A DNA stretch of 40,369 nucleotides, from positions 1 through 40,369 of the forward strand of contig CAYLRF010000007.1 of the NCBI GenBank assembly GCA_964385995.1. Reading direction: 5' to 3'. The stretch comes from CAYLRF01 sp964385995 (GTDB taxonomy: Bacteria; Bacillota; Clostridia; Lachnospirales; Lachnospiraceae). The notes beneath the pieces are model-generated. The model was not told where the DNA came from and searched no databases. It saw only the letters and a program-made list of their open reading frames with translations. Below, piece after piece: positions 7,061 to 14,626 of this stretch. Positions within the stretch are counted from its first letter, which is position 1. Each line of letters starts with the position of its first letter. The translations under genes and the position numbers were made by a program.

Positions 7061-8032
7061 TTATGTGATTTTCGCTTCTCCCTTTAGTTCCCTAAGTATC
7101 TTTTTGGCGCTCGATCTCATGTCATCCGTCGCCTCGAATCGGTAAAAGCGCTCATTCGCGTCGGCATATCCCGTCTTTCTCATAATTTCGTCAAAGAGAC
7201 TTATTTTTTGTCGGGAGATAAAGTCGGTAAGGATCGGCATAAATACCCTGTCGCACTCCGCCAATATGCCTGGCACTCCCTGCAGACCTTCTCCTATGTC
7301 GAGGACGACGTTCTCATACGGCGTCTCGTTCAGTAAAAATGTCAAAAGCGTCATCCATTCCTCAGGCAGAATCCCTAAAAGATCCGTCCCGACCGGAGCG
7401 GGCGGGATATACTCGAGATCTCCCATGTGACGCGTCACCGCCGAGAGGTGTAAGGCTTTATCCTCATCCTGCCGCATGTAATAAAGTAAGTCGGCGAGGT
7501 TTTCTCCCTCCGCCCTTTCAAAACGCCCTCCGATGTCGGGAAACTCCTCGAGATTTACATAGAGCGTCCGCCCGATCCCCGCGAGTTCCTCCCCTGCCGC
7601 TATGGCAAACTCCGTCTTTCCTATCCTGTGGATCGGTGAAAATACGCCGTAGAGCCGCCCGCCGCGCCCCGGGATCCTGCCGATAAGCCCGTTGCCCTTC
7701 TCCGCGAAATAAGTCTTAACGACTTGCGCGAATATGCCGTCGGCGGACTGATATTTGAAAATCTCAATCTCCCTGTCTCCGAGATCCGCGCATCCTTCCG
7801 CCGTAAGGACAAACGTACGCGCCGCACACAATCCGACCCTCTCGGCGTAAGGCACCGACTCGTCTATGAGGAGCATATGTATCTCCTGTCTTTTTCTGAA
7901 ATTCGCCGCGGCTTCGATGTCGCTGCATACGCAAACTCTTATCGCGAACTCGGAGCGCGAAAGAAGATTTTCCGCGAGCGCGCGGGCATACGCGGCCTCT
8001 TCCCCACATATCACCAGATTTTTCTCATTCAC
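7061..8032 (-). CDS. tadZ: TadZ/CpaE-like pilus localisation ATPase
   Basis: MinD/ParA-type ATPase thought to place the Tad assembly machine at the cell pole or membrane. The 323-residue protein has a receiver-like N-terminal domain (about 1-125, lacking a convincing phospho-acceptor site, as is common in TadZ) and a C-terminal ATPase domain. The nucleotide loop reads GVFSPIHRIGKTEFA, the SPxxRxGKT form I associate with clostridial TadZ instead of classical KGGxGKT. LYVNLEEFPDIG and ENVVLDIGEGL fit the later ATPase strands. The start is GTG 8032, with AGAGG about 10 bases upstream. It is the first gene of the pilus operon: a good promoter lies about 160 bases upstream. The C-terminus may act as a membrane-targeting tail. 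Confidence 0.75.
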   Translation of the reverse strand: MNEKNLVICGEEAAYARALAENLLSRSEFAIRVCVCSDIEAAANFRKRQEIHMLLIDESVPYAERVGLCAARTFVLTAEGCADLGDREIEIFKYQSADGIFAQVVKTYFAEKGNGLIGRIPGRGGRLYGVFSPIHRIGKTEFAIAAGEELAGIGRTLYVNLEEFPDIGGRFERAEGENLADLLYYMRQDEDKALHLSAVTRHMGDLEYIPPAPVGTDLLGILPEEWMTLLTFLLNETPYENVVLDIGEGLQGVPGILAECDRVFMPILTDFISRQKISLFDEIMRKTGYADANERFYRFEATDDMRSSAKKILRELKGEAKIT

Positions 8033-8080
8033 TTAATGTCGCCTCTTTTTATATCCTCTCATCTTCCTTACTCATGCCGA

Positions 8081-8186
8081 CAATACGTCAAAAAATTCCC
8101 TTAAGGTCCCAAGTCTCAAAATGGAATCCCTGCCCGAAAGGGCAATGAAAAAAAGAAAACTGGTCTCGACAGATGTCTCAACCGAT
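8081..8186 (-). promoter_or_regulatory. Tad operon leader with two possible hairpins
   Basis: In the predicted 5' leader, minus-strand TGCCC-TTTC-GGGCA (8131-8144) is a perfect 5-bp hairpin. Further down, ATTCC (8123-8127) can pair with GGAAT (8095-8099), directly followed by a run of six U (8090-8095). The second could act as a weak terminator or attenuator. The long loop makes it uncertain. Confidence 0.25.
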
Positions 8187-8192
8187 GTGGCC

Positions 8193-8221
8193 ATTATAAA
8201 CGGCCCTAAAAGATTTGTCCA
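8193..8221 (-). promoter_or_regulatory. Sigma-A-type promoter for the Tad pilus operon
   Basis: On the minus strand, TGGACA (8216-8221) and TATAAT (8193-8198) are separated by exactly 17 bases: a perfect -10 and a 5/6 -35. It overlaps the last codons of cca and points towards tadZ, with an expected start near 8186. This is the only strong promoter I see for the pilus genes. Confidence 0.75.
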
Positions 8222-9546
8222 GAAAAATTTTTCGCGATCTTAAGCAAAATCTCCTTCTCGTTCAGAGCAGGATTATCCAGCACCGCGTCGAGAAGATCGC
8301 GCAATATGTCGCCTATTTGCTTTCCGGGTTTAATGCCGATATCGATAAGGTCGCTTCCCGTCACTTTTAACTGCTTTAAGGTCACGCACTCGCCCTTTTG
8401 CGAAATCTCATCATAGCAACGGCGCGTTTTTTTGATATCGGAGAGCTTTTCCTCCCGTTTATAATCGCTTTGAGCCAGCACGTCGGCCTCCCTTAACTCA
8501 AGATAAAGGGGAAATAAATCCGCGCCGATTTTATTTATCGCCCGCCTCGTCCCCTTCATGGTGGGAGCAGGCCTGTAATCATGCGCGCGCACCAGCCGCG
8601 TTACGTCGGATACGGTGGCGTTGTCAAATTTAAGCCGCCGCAAAATGTCTCTCGCCGTTTGAGATCCGACCTCGTCATGCATTTTAAAATGAGCGACGCC
8701 GTCTTTGTCAATCGTCTTTAAGCGCGGTTTCGCGACATCGTGCAAAAGCGCAGCGAGTCTTAAAACCTTATCGGCCCGAACCGCTTCCATGACCTTTAAT
8801 GTATGCTCGCCCACAGTATACATATGATGGGGAGTTTCCTGCGTCGTTTCCATCATGGCGTCAAACTCGGGCAGGATGACGGCGGTCACGCCCAGTTCAT
8901 ACGCGTCCCTTAAGATACCGGGGCGCGAAGAAGTCGCGATCTTTACCAGTTCCGCCTGTATCCTCTCCGCGCTTATATTTAAAAGCGACGGGGCAAGTTC
9001 CTTTATCGCGCCGCGCGTCGCCTTCTCCGTCTCAAACCCAAGCTGCGCCGAAAATCTGAGCGCCCTTAAAATCCTTAAGGCGTCCTCCTTAAATCTCTGA
9101 CGGGGATCTCCGACGCAGCGGATTATCTTTCTTTTCAGATCCCGTGCGCCGCCGAAAATGTCGATGAGACCATCCTTTTCGTTATACGCCATGGCATTTA
9201 CAGTAAAATCGCGTCTTAAAAGATCCTCGCGTAAATTCCCGGTAAACGTAACGCTCTCGGGATGTCTGTGATCCCCGTAATCGCCGTCCACGCGGTATGT
9301 GGTTACCTCGAAAATGTCGCCGCCCATAAGCACCGACACCGTGCCGTGGCGGATCCCCGTGTCAAAGGTCCTCCCAAAAAGTGACTTTACCTGCCCGGGC
9401 TTCGCGGAGGTAGTGATATCCCAATCGTCGGGACGCTTATTAAGGAGCATGTCGCGCACGCAGCCCCCGACCGCGTAAGCCTCATAACCCGCCGCGGTGA
9501 GCGTATCGATGATATTTTCGACTTTTTCGGGCAAACATATATTCAA
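8206..9546 (-). CDS. cca: CCA tRNA nucleotidyltransferase with HD domain
   Basis: Adds or repairs the 3'-terminal CCA of tRNAs from CTP and ATP. The N-terminal class II nucleotidyltransferase domain shows YAVGGCVRDMLLNKRPDDWDI with the catalytic DxD-type acidic pair, then RRDFTVNAMAYN, and the RNA-binding segment EDALRILRALRFSAQLGF at about 155-175. A central HD domain follows (HTLKVMEAVRADK, LRLAALLHDVAKP), and a C-terminal tail closes the 446-residue chain. The gene starts at TTG 9546, with GCGAGG about 7 bases upstream. It lies about 200 bases after proS on the same strand, a tRNA-maturation pairing. Its 3' end carries the promoter of the pilus operon. Class II enzymes divide into CCA-, CC- and A-adding types, which I cannot separate by eye. 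Confidence 0.92.
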   Translation of the reverse strand: MNICLPEKVENIIDTLTAAGYEAYAVGGCVRDMLLNKRPDDWDITTSAKPGQVKSLFGRTFDTGIRHGTVSVLMGGDIFEVTTYRVDGDYGDHRHPESVTFTGNLREDLLRRDFTVNAMAYNEKDGLIDIFGGARDLKRKIIRCVGDPRQRFKEDALRILRALRFSAQLGFETEKATRGAIKELAPSLLNISAERIQAELVKIATSSRPGILRDAYELGVTAVILPEFDAMMETTQETPHHMYTVGEHTLKVMEAVRADKVLRLAALLHDVAKPRLKTIDKDGVAHFKMHDEVGSQTARDILRRLKFDNATVSDVTRLVRAHDYRPAPTMKGTRRAINKIGADLFPLYLELREADVLAQSDYKREEKLSDIKKTRRCYDEISQKGECVTLKQLKVTGSDLIDIGIKPGKQIGDILRDLLDAVLDNPALNEKEILLKIAKNFSGQIF

Positions 9547-9742
9547 AGTATGCCTCGCTTCTTATCGCGCAAATTCGTATTTCCCCCGGCAAAATCCGAC
9601 TCGGCTGCCGTGACAGACGCCCATGAAATCCGCCGCGCCTAAATCTTCCGGGAACCGTAAATTACCCCCGCCGAATCTTCGGCGCCATTTAAGCGGCATG
9701 ATGTTCACGCCCGCGGCATAAGTCACACCGCCCGCGCGTGAT

Positions 9743-11185
9743 TTAATACGCCCTTCCCCAGTAGGCCATATGCTTTGCCTGTTTTCCGCAGCAGACGCAT
9801 TTATCCGATATCATCTCTTCGTCCTCTATAAGGCACCTGGTCGCAAATCCCCCCGTCGCCGCTTTTATCTCGTCCTCGCAGGCGGGATCGCCGCACCAGG
9901 AGGCTTTTATAAGGCCGGTTTTTTCACCCGCGATACTAATCATCTCATCTTTTGTGACAGCCTCGTAGATATGCGCGTCAAGAAAAGCCTTCGCCTTCTT
10001 ATACATGTCTTTTTGCATGGCCTCAAGTATACCCCGAAGCCTCGCCGGCGCCTCGCAGATGGAAACGGCCGTCTTTTCCCTGGTATCCCTGCGCACGATT
10101 ACGGCCTCGCCTCGTTCGATGTCCACAGGTCCCAGCTCTATACGCGCCGGGATCCCGGCGATCTCCTGATCGGAGAACTTCCAACCGGGACTCTTATCCG
10201 AATCGTCAATGTCGGCTCTGTATCCCGCCGCCTTAAGAGCCGAAAGCAGCTCATAAGCCGCGTCAAGCACGCCTTCCCTGTGCTGCGCGACGGGGATCAC
10301 CCTCACTTCGGTGGGCGCCACGCGCGGCGGAAGCACCAGACCGTCATCGTCCCCGTGTACCATGATAAGTCCGCCTATGCTTCTCGTGGAAAGTCCCCAA
10401 GACGTCTCATAGACGCTTTGAAGCTCGTTATTTTTATCCAGATACTTTATGTCGAAAGCGTCCGGGAAAGCGTTTCCGAAGAAATGACTGGTCGCCGACT
10501 GCAGCGCCTGCCCGTCGTGCATAAGCGCCTCGACGGTGTAAGTATCCCGAGCGCCCGCGAATTTCTCATGCTCGGCCTTTCTTCCCGACACAAACGGTAT
10601 GGCAAGGGTTTCTCTGAAAAAATCCTCGTAGACCCTAAACATCATAAGTGTCCGCGCCTCGGCCTCCTCATATGTGGCGTGAATGGTGTGTCCTTCCTGC
10701 CACAAAAATTCTCTGGAGCGCAAAAAAGGCCTCGTGGTCTTCTCCCACCGCAGCACGGACACCCACTGATTCCAGACTTTCGGCAGATCGCGGTATGAAT
10801 GTACGCTTCTCGCCCACAGATCGCAAAAAAGCGTCTCGGAAGTCGGCCTGATACAGTATCTCTCGTTTAGCGTTTCATCGCCGCCCTTTGTCACCCACGC
10901 GACCTCGGGAGCGAAGCCTTCTATATGATCCTGCTCTTTTTTCAGGAGACTTTCGGGTATCAGCATGGGAAGCGCGACATTTTTAACTCCCGTCTCCTTA
11001 AATCTCCTGTCAAGATCCGCCTGCATCATTTCCCAGATGGCGTAACCGTTCGGAAGGTAGTTAAGACAGCCCTTTACTCCCGAATAATCGCACAACCCTG
11101 CCTCCCTGACCACGTCGGTATACCACTGGGCGAAATTTACGTCCCTCGGCGTTATGGCTTTTACCAGTTTCTTATCCTTCGGCAT
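9743..11185 (-). CDS. proS: Prolyl-tRNA synthetase, eukaryote/archaeon-like form
   Basis: Charges tRNA-Pro with proline. The 480-residue protein lacks the editing insert of the usual bacterial ProRS and has the C-terminal extension of the eukaryote-like type, ending in Tyr. Class II motifs are clear: motif 2 region RPTSETLFCDLWARS and RWEKTTRPFLRSREFLWQEG, and the segment WGLSTRSIGGLIMVHGDDDG. The C-terminal zinc module has four Cys (CGDPAC...CVCCG). The open frame extends upstream to 11380, but the extra residues are the translated 67-bp repeats; ATG 11185 with AGGAG 9 bases before it begins MPKDKKLVKAITPRD, the proper start. A promoter at 11474-11503 gives a leader of about 280 bases that holds three 67-bp repeats. 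Confidence 0.93.
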   Translation of the reverse strand: MPKDKKLVKAITPRDVNFAQWYTDVVREAGLCDYSGVKGCLNYLPNGYAIWEMMQADLDRRFKETGVKNVALPMLIPESLLKKEQDHIEGFAPEVAWVTKGGDETLNERYCIRPTSETLFCDLWARSVHSYRDLPKVWNQWVSVLRWEKTTRPFLRSREFLWQEGHTIHATYEEAEARTLMMFRVYEDFFRETLAIPFVSGRKAEHEKFAGARDTYTVEALMHDGQALQSATSHFFGNAFPDAFDIKYLDKNNELQSVYETSWGLSTRSIGGLIMVHGDDDGLVLPPRVAPTEVRVIPVAQHREGVLDAAYELLSALKAAGYRADIDDSDKSPGWKFSDQEIAGIPARIELGPVDIERGEAVIVRRDTREKTAVSICEAPARLRGILEAMQKDMYKKAKAFLDAHIYEAVTKDEMISIAGEKTGLIKASWCGDPACEDEIKAATGGFATRCLIEDEEMISDKCVCCGKQAKHMAYWGRAY

Positions 11186-11245
11186 AATGTGAATCTCCTC
11201 TTTTCCGGCGCCCTCTTCGCGCCCATACTCCGCGACATATTCCGC

Positions 11246-11446
11246 TCGTCCTCTCACCGCGCCCTTCGGGCAATTTAGTCCGGAGGCCGCAACACTTGAC
11301 ATGCCCGCGTCACCGCCCCGTGCCGCGTCCTTCGGGCAATTTCCCCAGTGAGGTTGCGGCACTCCGCTCCCTAGTGTCATCTCTCCGCGCCGCGCCCTGC
11401 GGTCTATTTCACCCGGGAGGCTGCGACGCTTAGCTCCTTAGCGTCA
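11246..11446 (-). repeat. Three gap-free 67-bp repeats in the proS leader
   Basis: On the minus strand the units start TGACGC at 11446, TGACAC at 11379 and TGACGC at 11312, and align without gaps over 67 bases. All keep CCTC near base 27 and GCGCGG or ACGCGG near base 53. Each opens with a hairpin: GACGCT/AGCGTC in unit 1 and GACACT/AGTGCC in unit 2, where a G-C pair has become A-U. Unit 3 keeps the stem mainly with G-U pairs. Confidence 0.85.
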
Positions 11447-11473
11447 TTTCCCTGCTTCTTCCAAGCCCGTATC

Positions 11474-11503
11474 ATCATATCCACCAGCCGCCGATGTTGT
11501 CAA
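11474..11503 (-). promoter_or_regulatory. Promoter of proS
   Basis: Minus-strand TTGACA (11498-11503, perfect) and TATGAT (11474-11479, 5/6) with an 18-base spacer. The expected start near 11467 puts the whole 3 x 67-bp array in the transcript. Confidence 0.75.
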
Positions 11504-11562
11504 GAGTATGTTGGACGCGGAAGCTCCTTAAAGGTACCCGGCACGGTCTTTGCCGAAAAGCC

Positions 11563-11592
11563 TTACGCGAAATTTAAAACAGGGGTTATAAT
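11563..11592 (+). promoter_or_regulatory. Probable promoter of the sigma factor gene
   Basis: A perfect TATAAT lies at 11587-11592 on the plus strand, about 80 bases before the chosen start. The best -35 at this distance is TTACGC (11563-11568, 18-base spacer), which is weak, so a second factor or the sigma factor itself may contribute. It is back to back with the proS promoter. Confidence 0.5.
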
Positions 11593-11671
11593 GGCAGTGA
11601 AAAATTTTTCATATTTATCCGACACTTCGGCGTTCCAGGTTGTATTAGTAATGAGAGGAGGGCAAGACGGG

Positions 11672-12169
11672 ATGTCAAAATCTTTACCGCGCACGGACAA
11701 AGAGATTTCGGAAATCTACGCGCGCCACAGTAAAACCGTTTATCGTGTCTGCTTTGCTTATATGAAAAATCCCGCCGATACCGAGGACGCCCTTCAGGAG
11801 ACATTTTTCCGGCTTATAAAAAGCGGCCCCGCCTTTGAAAGCGAGGAACACGAAAAAGCATGGCTTATCAGGACCGCCGCGAATATCTGTAAGAATGTTC
11901 TTCGAAACAAGTGGCGAAGGCACGAGAACATAGAGGATTTTTACGACCTTGCGGCATCGGAAAAAATCGAAACCGATGATGTTTTCCGGGCGGTTACGTA
12001 TCTTCCCGAAAAATATAAAACCGTGGTCTATCTGTATTACTATGAAGGATATACGAGCGCAGAGATCGCTATGATCCTTAAAAAGCCGCAATCGACGATC
12101 CGCAATTATCTGCACGAAGCCCGTGCCATGCTTAAAGAAAGGTTGGGTGATGATTTCGATGAAGAATGA
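11672..12169 (+). CDS. ECF-like RNA polymerase sigma factor
   Basis: Small sigma-70 family factor with only regions 2 and 4 (165 residues). Region 2 appears as EIYARHSKTVYRVCFAYMKN and PADTEDALQETFFRLI; region 4 as LPEKYKTVVYLYYYEGYTSAEIA followed by a helix-turn-helix with KKPQSTIRNYLHEARAMLKE. The frame is open from 11591, but GAGGAGG about 10 bases before ATG 11672 and the region 2 alignment favour the later start. The next gene, a single-pass membrane protein, overlaps its end by 20 bases, the usual sigma/anti-sigma layout. These two are the only plus-strand genes in the window. The target promoters are unknown; such pairs often respond to envelope or antimicrobial stress. Confidence 0.88.
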   Translation: MSKSLPRTDKEISEIYARHSKTVYRVCFAYMKNPADTEDALQETFFRLIKSGPAFESEEHEKAWLIRTAANICKNVLRNKWRRHENIEDFYDLAASEKIETDDVFRAVTYLPEKYKTVVYLYYYEGYTSAEIAMILKKPQSTIRNYLHEARAMLKERLGDDFDEE

Positions 12170-12926
12170 TAAAATTATCGCTTCATGGAGCAAAATCGAA
12201 CCTGGCGATTCCGCGAATGACCGTATGCTGTCCGCGATATTGGAGCGAAACCGCTCTGTCCGGAGCAAAAAGGATAAGGTAAATTCCATGCCGCAAAAGG
12301 GGACGAAAAGGCGTTTGGTCATCGCCGCCATCGGTGCCGCCTGCCTTTTGGTCCTTATAACTGCCGGCGCAATTTACGGCGTGAACGCGGGATGGTTCGG
12401 CTCAAAGGATTACACGGTTCGCCTCGCAAACGGCGATTTGATCGTGTATCACACAGGCAGCACAAGTGAAGCAAGTTTTCACGCGGACTTTCCCGTTTCT
12501 TTCAGAGAATTGACCGACGAAGAAACAGACGTTTTGTTTCCGACAACTTCCAAGCCGCGACGCGCTACGGGGACTTTTCGAGACGAAACCGGGGAATTGC
12601 TCCGGCTTGAGGGAGAAATCGGAGGAGCCAAAGTTATATACGCAAGCGAAGGTTTTCCCGTAAGTGACGTCGTGATCTTTGGAAACGAGTCGTCATCTTC
12701 GGTTAATAAAATCCCCGTTACGACGGGATATTTCATCACAAAAGCCGACAGCAAAGGAAATAAAACCGCCATATTCTTCGGAACATTTACACTCGGCGGC
12801 ACAAATATATATGTGGAGTGTTCGGGAGATAAAAACGACGCGGATGACGTAAGCCGGGTTACTTCCGATCTGATCCTTAACATCATCGAAAACGGCGAGC
12901 CGGATTTCGGCGCAATCAAAAAGTAA
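12150..12926 (+). CDS. Probable anti-sigma factor, single-pass membrane protein
   Basis: Likely partner that holds the upstream sigma factor inactive. The first 50 or so residues are cytoplasmic, with SKIEPGDSANDRMLSAILERN as a candidate sigma-binding helix. Then comes a basic stretch (KGTKRR) and one membrane helix at about 54-76 (LVIAAIGAACLLVLITAGAI), followed by an external domain of about 180 residues with no catalytic motif that I recognise. No zinc-binding HxxxCxxC (ZAS) motif is present. Starts at ATG 12150 or 12159 both overlap the sigma gene; GAAAGG 7 bases before 12150 favours the former. The function is inferred from position and topology, not from a recognised family. Confidence 0.65.
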   Translation: MISMKNDKIIASWSKIEPGDSANDRMLSAILERNRSVRSKKDKVNSMPQKGTKRRLVIAAIGAACLLVLITAGAIYGVNAGWFGSKDYTVRLANGDLIVYHTGSTSEASFHADFPVSFRELTDEETDVLFPTTSKPRRATGTFRDETGELLRLEGEIGGAKVIYASEGFPVSDVVIFGNESSSSVNKIPVTTGYFITKADSKGNKTAIFFGTFTLGGTNIYVECSGDKNDADDVSRVTSDLILNIIENGEPDFGAIKK

Positions 12927-12933
12927 ACTCCCA

Positions 12934-12953
12934 TGCGCCGATTTTTTGGCGCA
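12934..12953. terminator. Hairpin between convergent genes, possible terminator
   Basis: TGCGCC (12934-12939) and GGCGCA (12948-12953) form a 6-bp stem around GATTTTTT. It lies 8 bases after the anti-sigma stop and 40 bases after the guaA stop on the other strand. The T-run is in the loop, not after the stem, so it is not a classical terminator. Confidence 0.3.
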
Positions 12954-12992
12954 CCGCCATGAATGAAAGCCCTCGTGGCGCTTTAGAAATCG

Positions 12993-14537
12993 TCACTCAA
13001 ACTCTATCGTCGCCGGGGGCTTGCTCGTGATGTCGTAAAGTACGCGGTTTACTCCCCGCACCTCGTTTATGATGCGGTTCATGACATTTGTGAGAATCTC
13101 AAACGGTATGTCCGCGGCCTCGGCCGTCATAAAGTCCACCGTCTTTACCGCGCGCAGCGCCACGGCGTAATCATAAGTCCTCTCATCGCCCATGACTCCC
13201 ACGGAGCGCATATTCGTAAGCGCGGCGAAATATTGATTCACAGACTTACCGAGGCCCGCTTTTTCAGTCTCTTCTCGAAATATGGCGTCCGCTTCCCGCA
13301 CGATACGCGCCTTCTCGGGCGTCACCTCTCCCACTATCCTGATGGCAAGTCCGGGACCCGGGAAAGGCTGTCTTAAGACAAGTTTTTCGGGAATGCCGAG
13401 ATTTTCCCCGACTTTTCGTACCTCATCCTTAAATAAATCTTTAAGCGGTTCTATGATCTCGCGAAAGCTCACGACATCGGGAAGGCCCCCGACATTGTGA
13501 TGGGATTTTATCACGGCGGACTCACCGCCCAGACCGCTCTCCACGACATCGGGATAAATGGTGCCCTGCACGAGAAAATCCACGGCGCCGATTTTTCGCG
13601 CCTCCTCCTCGAACACGCGTATAAATTCCTCCCCGATGATCTTTCTCTTTCTCTCGGGTTCCTTCACGCCCGAAAGCTTCTTATAAAAGCGATCCGACGC
13701 GTCCACGCGGATGAAATTTAAATCATAATCGCCGCCCGGTCCGAAGACCTCCTCCACCTCATCCGCCTCGTTTTTTCTTAACAGCCCGTGATCGACAAAA
13801 ACGCAGGTAAGATTTTTTCCTATCGCCTTTGACATGAGTACCGCCGCGACGGAGGAGTCGACTCCCCCGGAAAGCGCCAGAAGCGCCTTGCCGGCTCCCA
13901 CCTTTTTTCTGAGAAGTTTTATCTGATTTTCGATAAAAGACTCCATCGTCCAGTCCCCGGCGCAGCCGCAGACTTTATAGACGAAATTTGAAAGAATCTT
14001 CGCGCCGTGCTCGGTATGAAGGACTTCCGGATGAAACTGCAGGGCGTAAAGATGTCTTTTCTCATCCTCCGCCGCAGCCGCGGGGCAGCCGTAAGACGTG
14101 GCCGTGACCCTGAACCCCTCAGGCACCTTCGAGATGTAGTCATTATGACTCATCCAGCAGACGCCGGCCGCCGGGATATCCGAAAAGAGACGCGAACTGT
14201 CATCAAAAGAGACTTCTATTTTCCCGTACTCACGAGTATCGGCCCTTTTTACCTCGCCTCCGAGCAGCCGCGTCATAAGCTGCGCCCCGTAACAGATACC
14301 GAGTACCGGGATACCGAGATTAAAAATCCTCTCGTCGCACGTCGCCGCTCCCGGCGCGTATACGCTGTCCGGTCCGCCCGTTAAGATGATACCTTTCGGC
14401 GACATGGCCGCTATGGTCGAAATCTCGGTGCGATAGGAATATATCTCGCAGTAAACTCCGCACTCTCTCACGCGGCGGGCAATCAGCTGATTATACTGAC
14501 CCCCGAAATCGATAACGATCACCTTCTCACGTTCCAT
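12993..14537 (-). CDS. guaA: GMP synthase (glutamine-hydrolysing)
   Basis: Converts XMP to GMP with glutamine (or ammonia) and ATP. One chain of 514 residues carries both halves: an N-terminal class I amidotransferase with the nucleophile Cys in GICYGAQLM, His-Glu in LQFHPEVLHTE, and a C-terminal ATP pyrophosphatase with the loop LALSGGVDSSVAA, ending in the dimerisation domain with TSKPPATIEFE. Start ATG 14537 lies 6 bases after AAAGGAG; a GTG one codon earlier is in frame. It is the last gene of the purC-purB-purA-guaA run, so both end branches of purine synthesis (AMP and GMP) are encoded side by side. It converges with the sigma/anti-sigma pair. Confidence 0.96.
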   Translation of the reverse strand: MEREKVIVIDFGGQYNQLIARRVRECGVYCEIYSYRTEISTIAAMSPKGIILTGGPDSVYAPGAATCDERIFNLGIPVLGICYGAQLMTRLLGGEVKRADTREYGKIEVSFDDSSRLFSDIPAAGVCWMSHNDYISKVPEGFRVTATSYGCPAAAAEDEKRHLYALQFHPEVLHTEHGAKILSNFVYKVCGCAGDWTMESFIENQIKLLRKKVGAGKALLALSGGVDSSVAAVLMSKAIGKNLTCVFVDHGLLRKNEADEVEEVFGPGGDYDLNFIRVDASDRFYKKLSGVKEPERKRKIIGEEFIRVFEEEARKIGAVDFLVQGTIYPDVVESGLGGESAVIKSHHNVGGLPDVVSFREIIEPLKDLFKDEVRKVGENLGIPEKLVLRQPFPGPGLAIRIVGEVTPEKARIVREADAIFREETEKAGLGKSVNQYFAALTNMRSVGVMGDERTYDYAVALRAVKTVDFMTAEAADIPFEILTNVMNRIINEVRGVNRVLYDITSKPPATIEFE

Positions 14538-14626
14538 CACGGGCTCCTTTACATTCAGGGCCGAACGCGCCCCTTGCGTTTGCCACGACTTACCTTACGT
14601 TTACCTTGAGGGCTCTGACTTACCTT

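Noticed and set aside
8033..8192. Cyclic-di-GMP riboswitch in the pilus leader
   Set aside because: The conserved GEMM core sequences are not present; only simple hairpins are seen.
9562..9699. Small 45-codon minus-strand frame between proS and cca (MPLKWRRRFGGG...)
   Set aside because: No ribosome site, no recognisable family, and the frame simply extends from the proS 3' end. I see nothing else in this 196-base gap.
11186..11467. T-box riboswitch in the proS leader
   Set aside because: No specifier stem, no AGGGTGG-type T-box sequence and no terminator with a U-run were found; the leader is explained by three 67-bp repeats.
14541..14626. Regulatory element between purA and guaA
   Set aside because: Two loose copies of CTTACGTTTACC-like sequence occur, but they are too short and degenerate to call.
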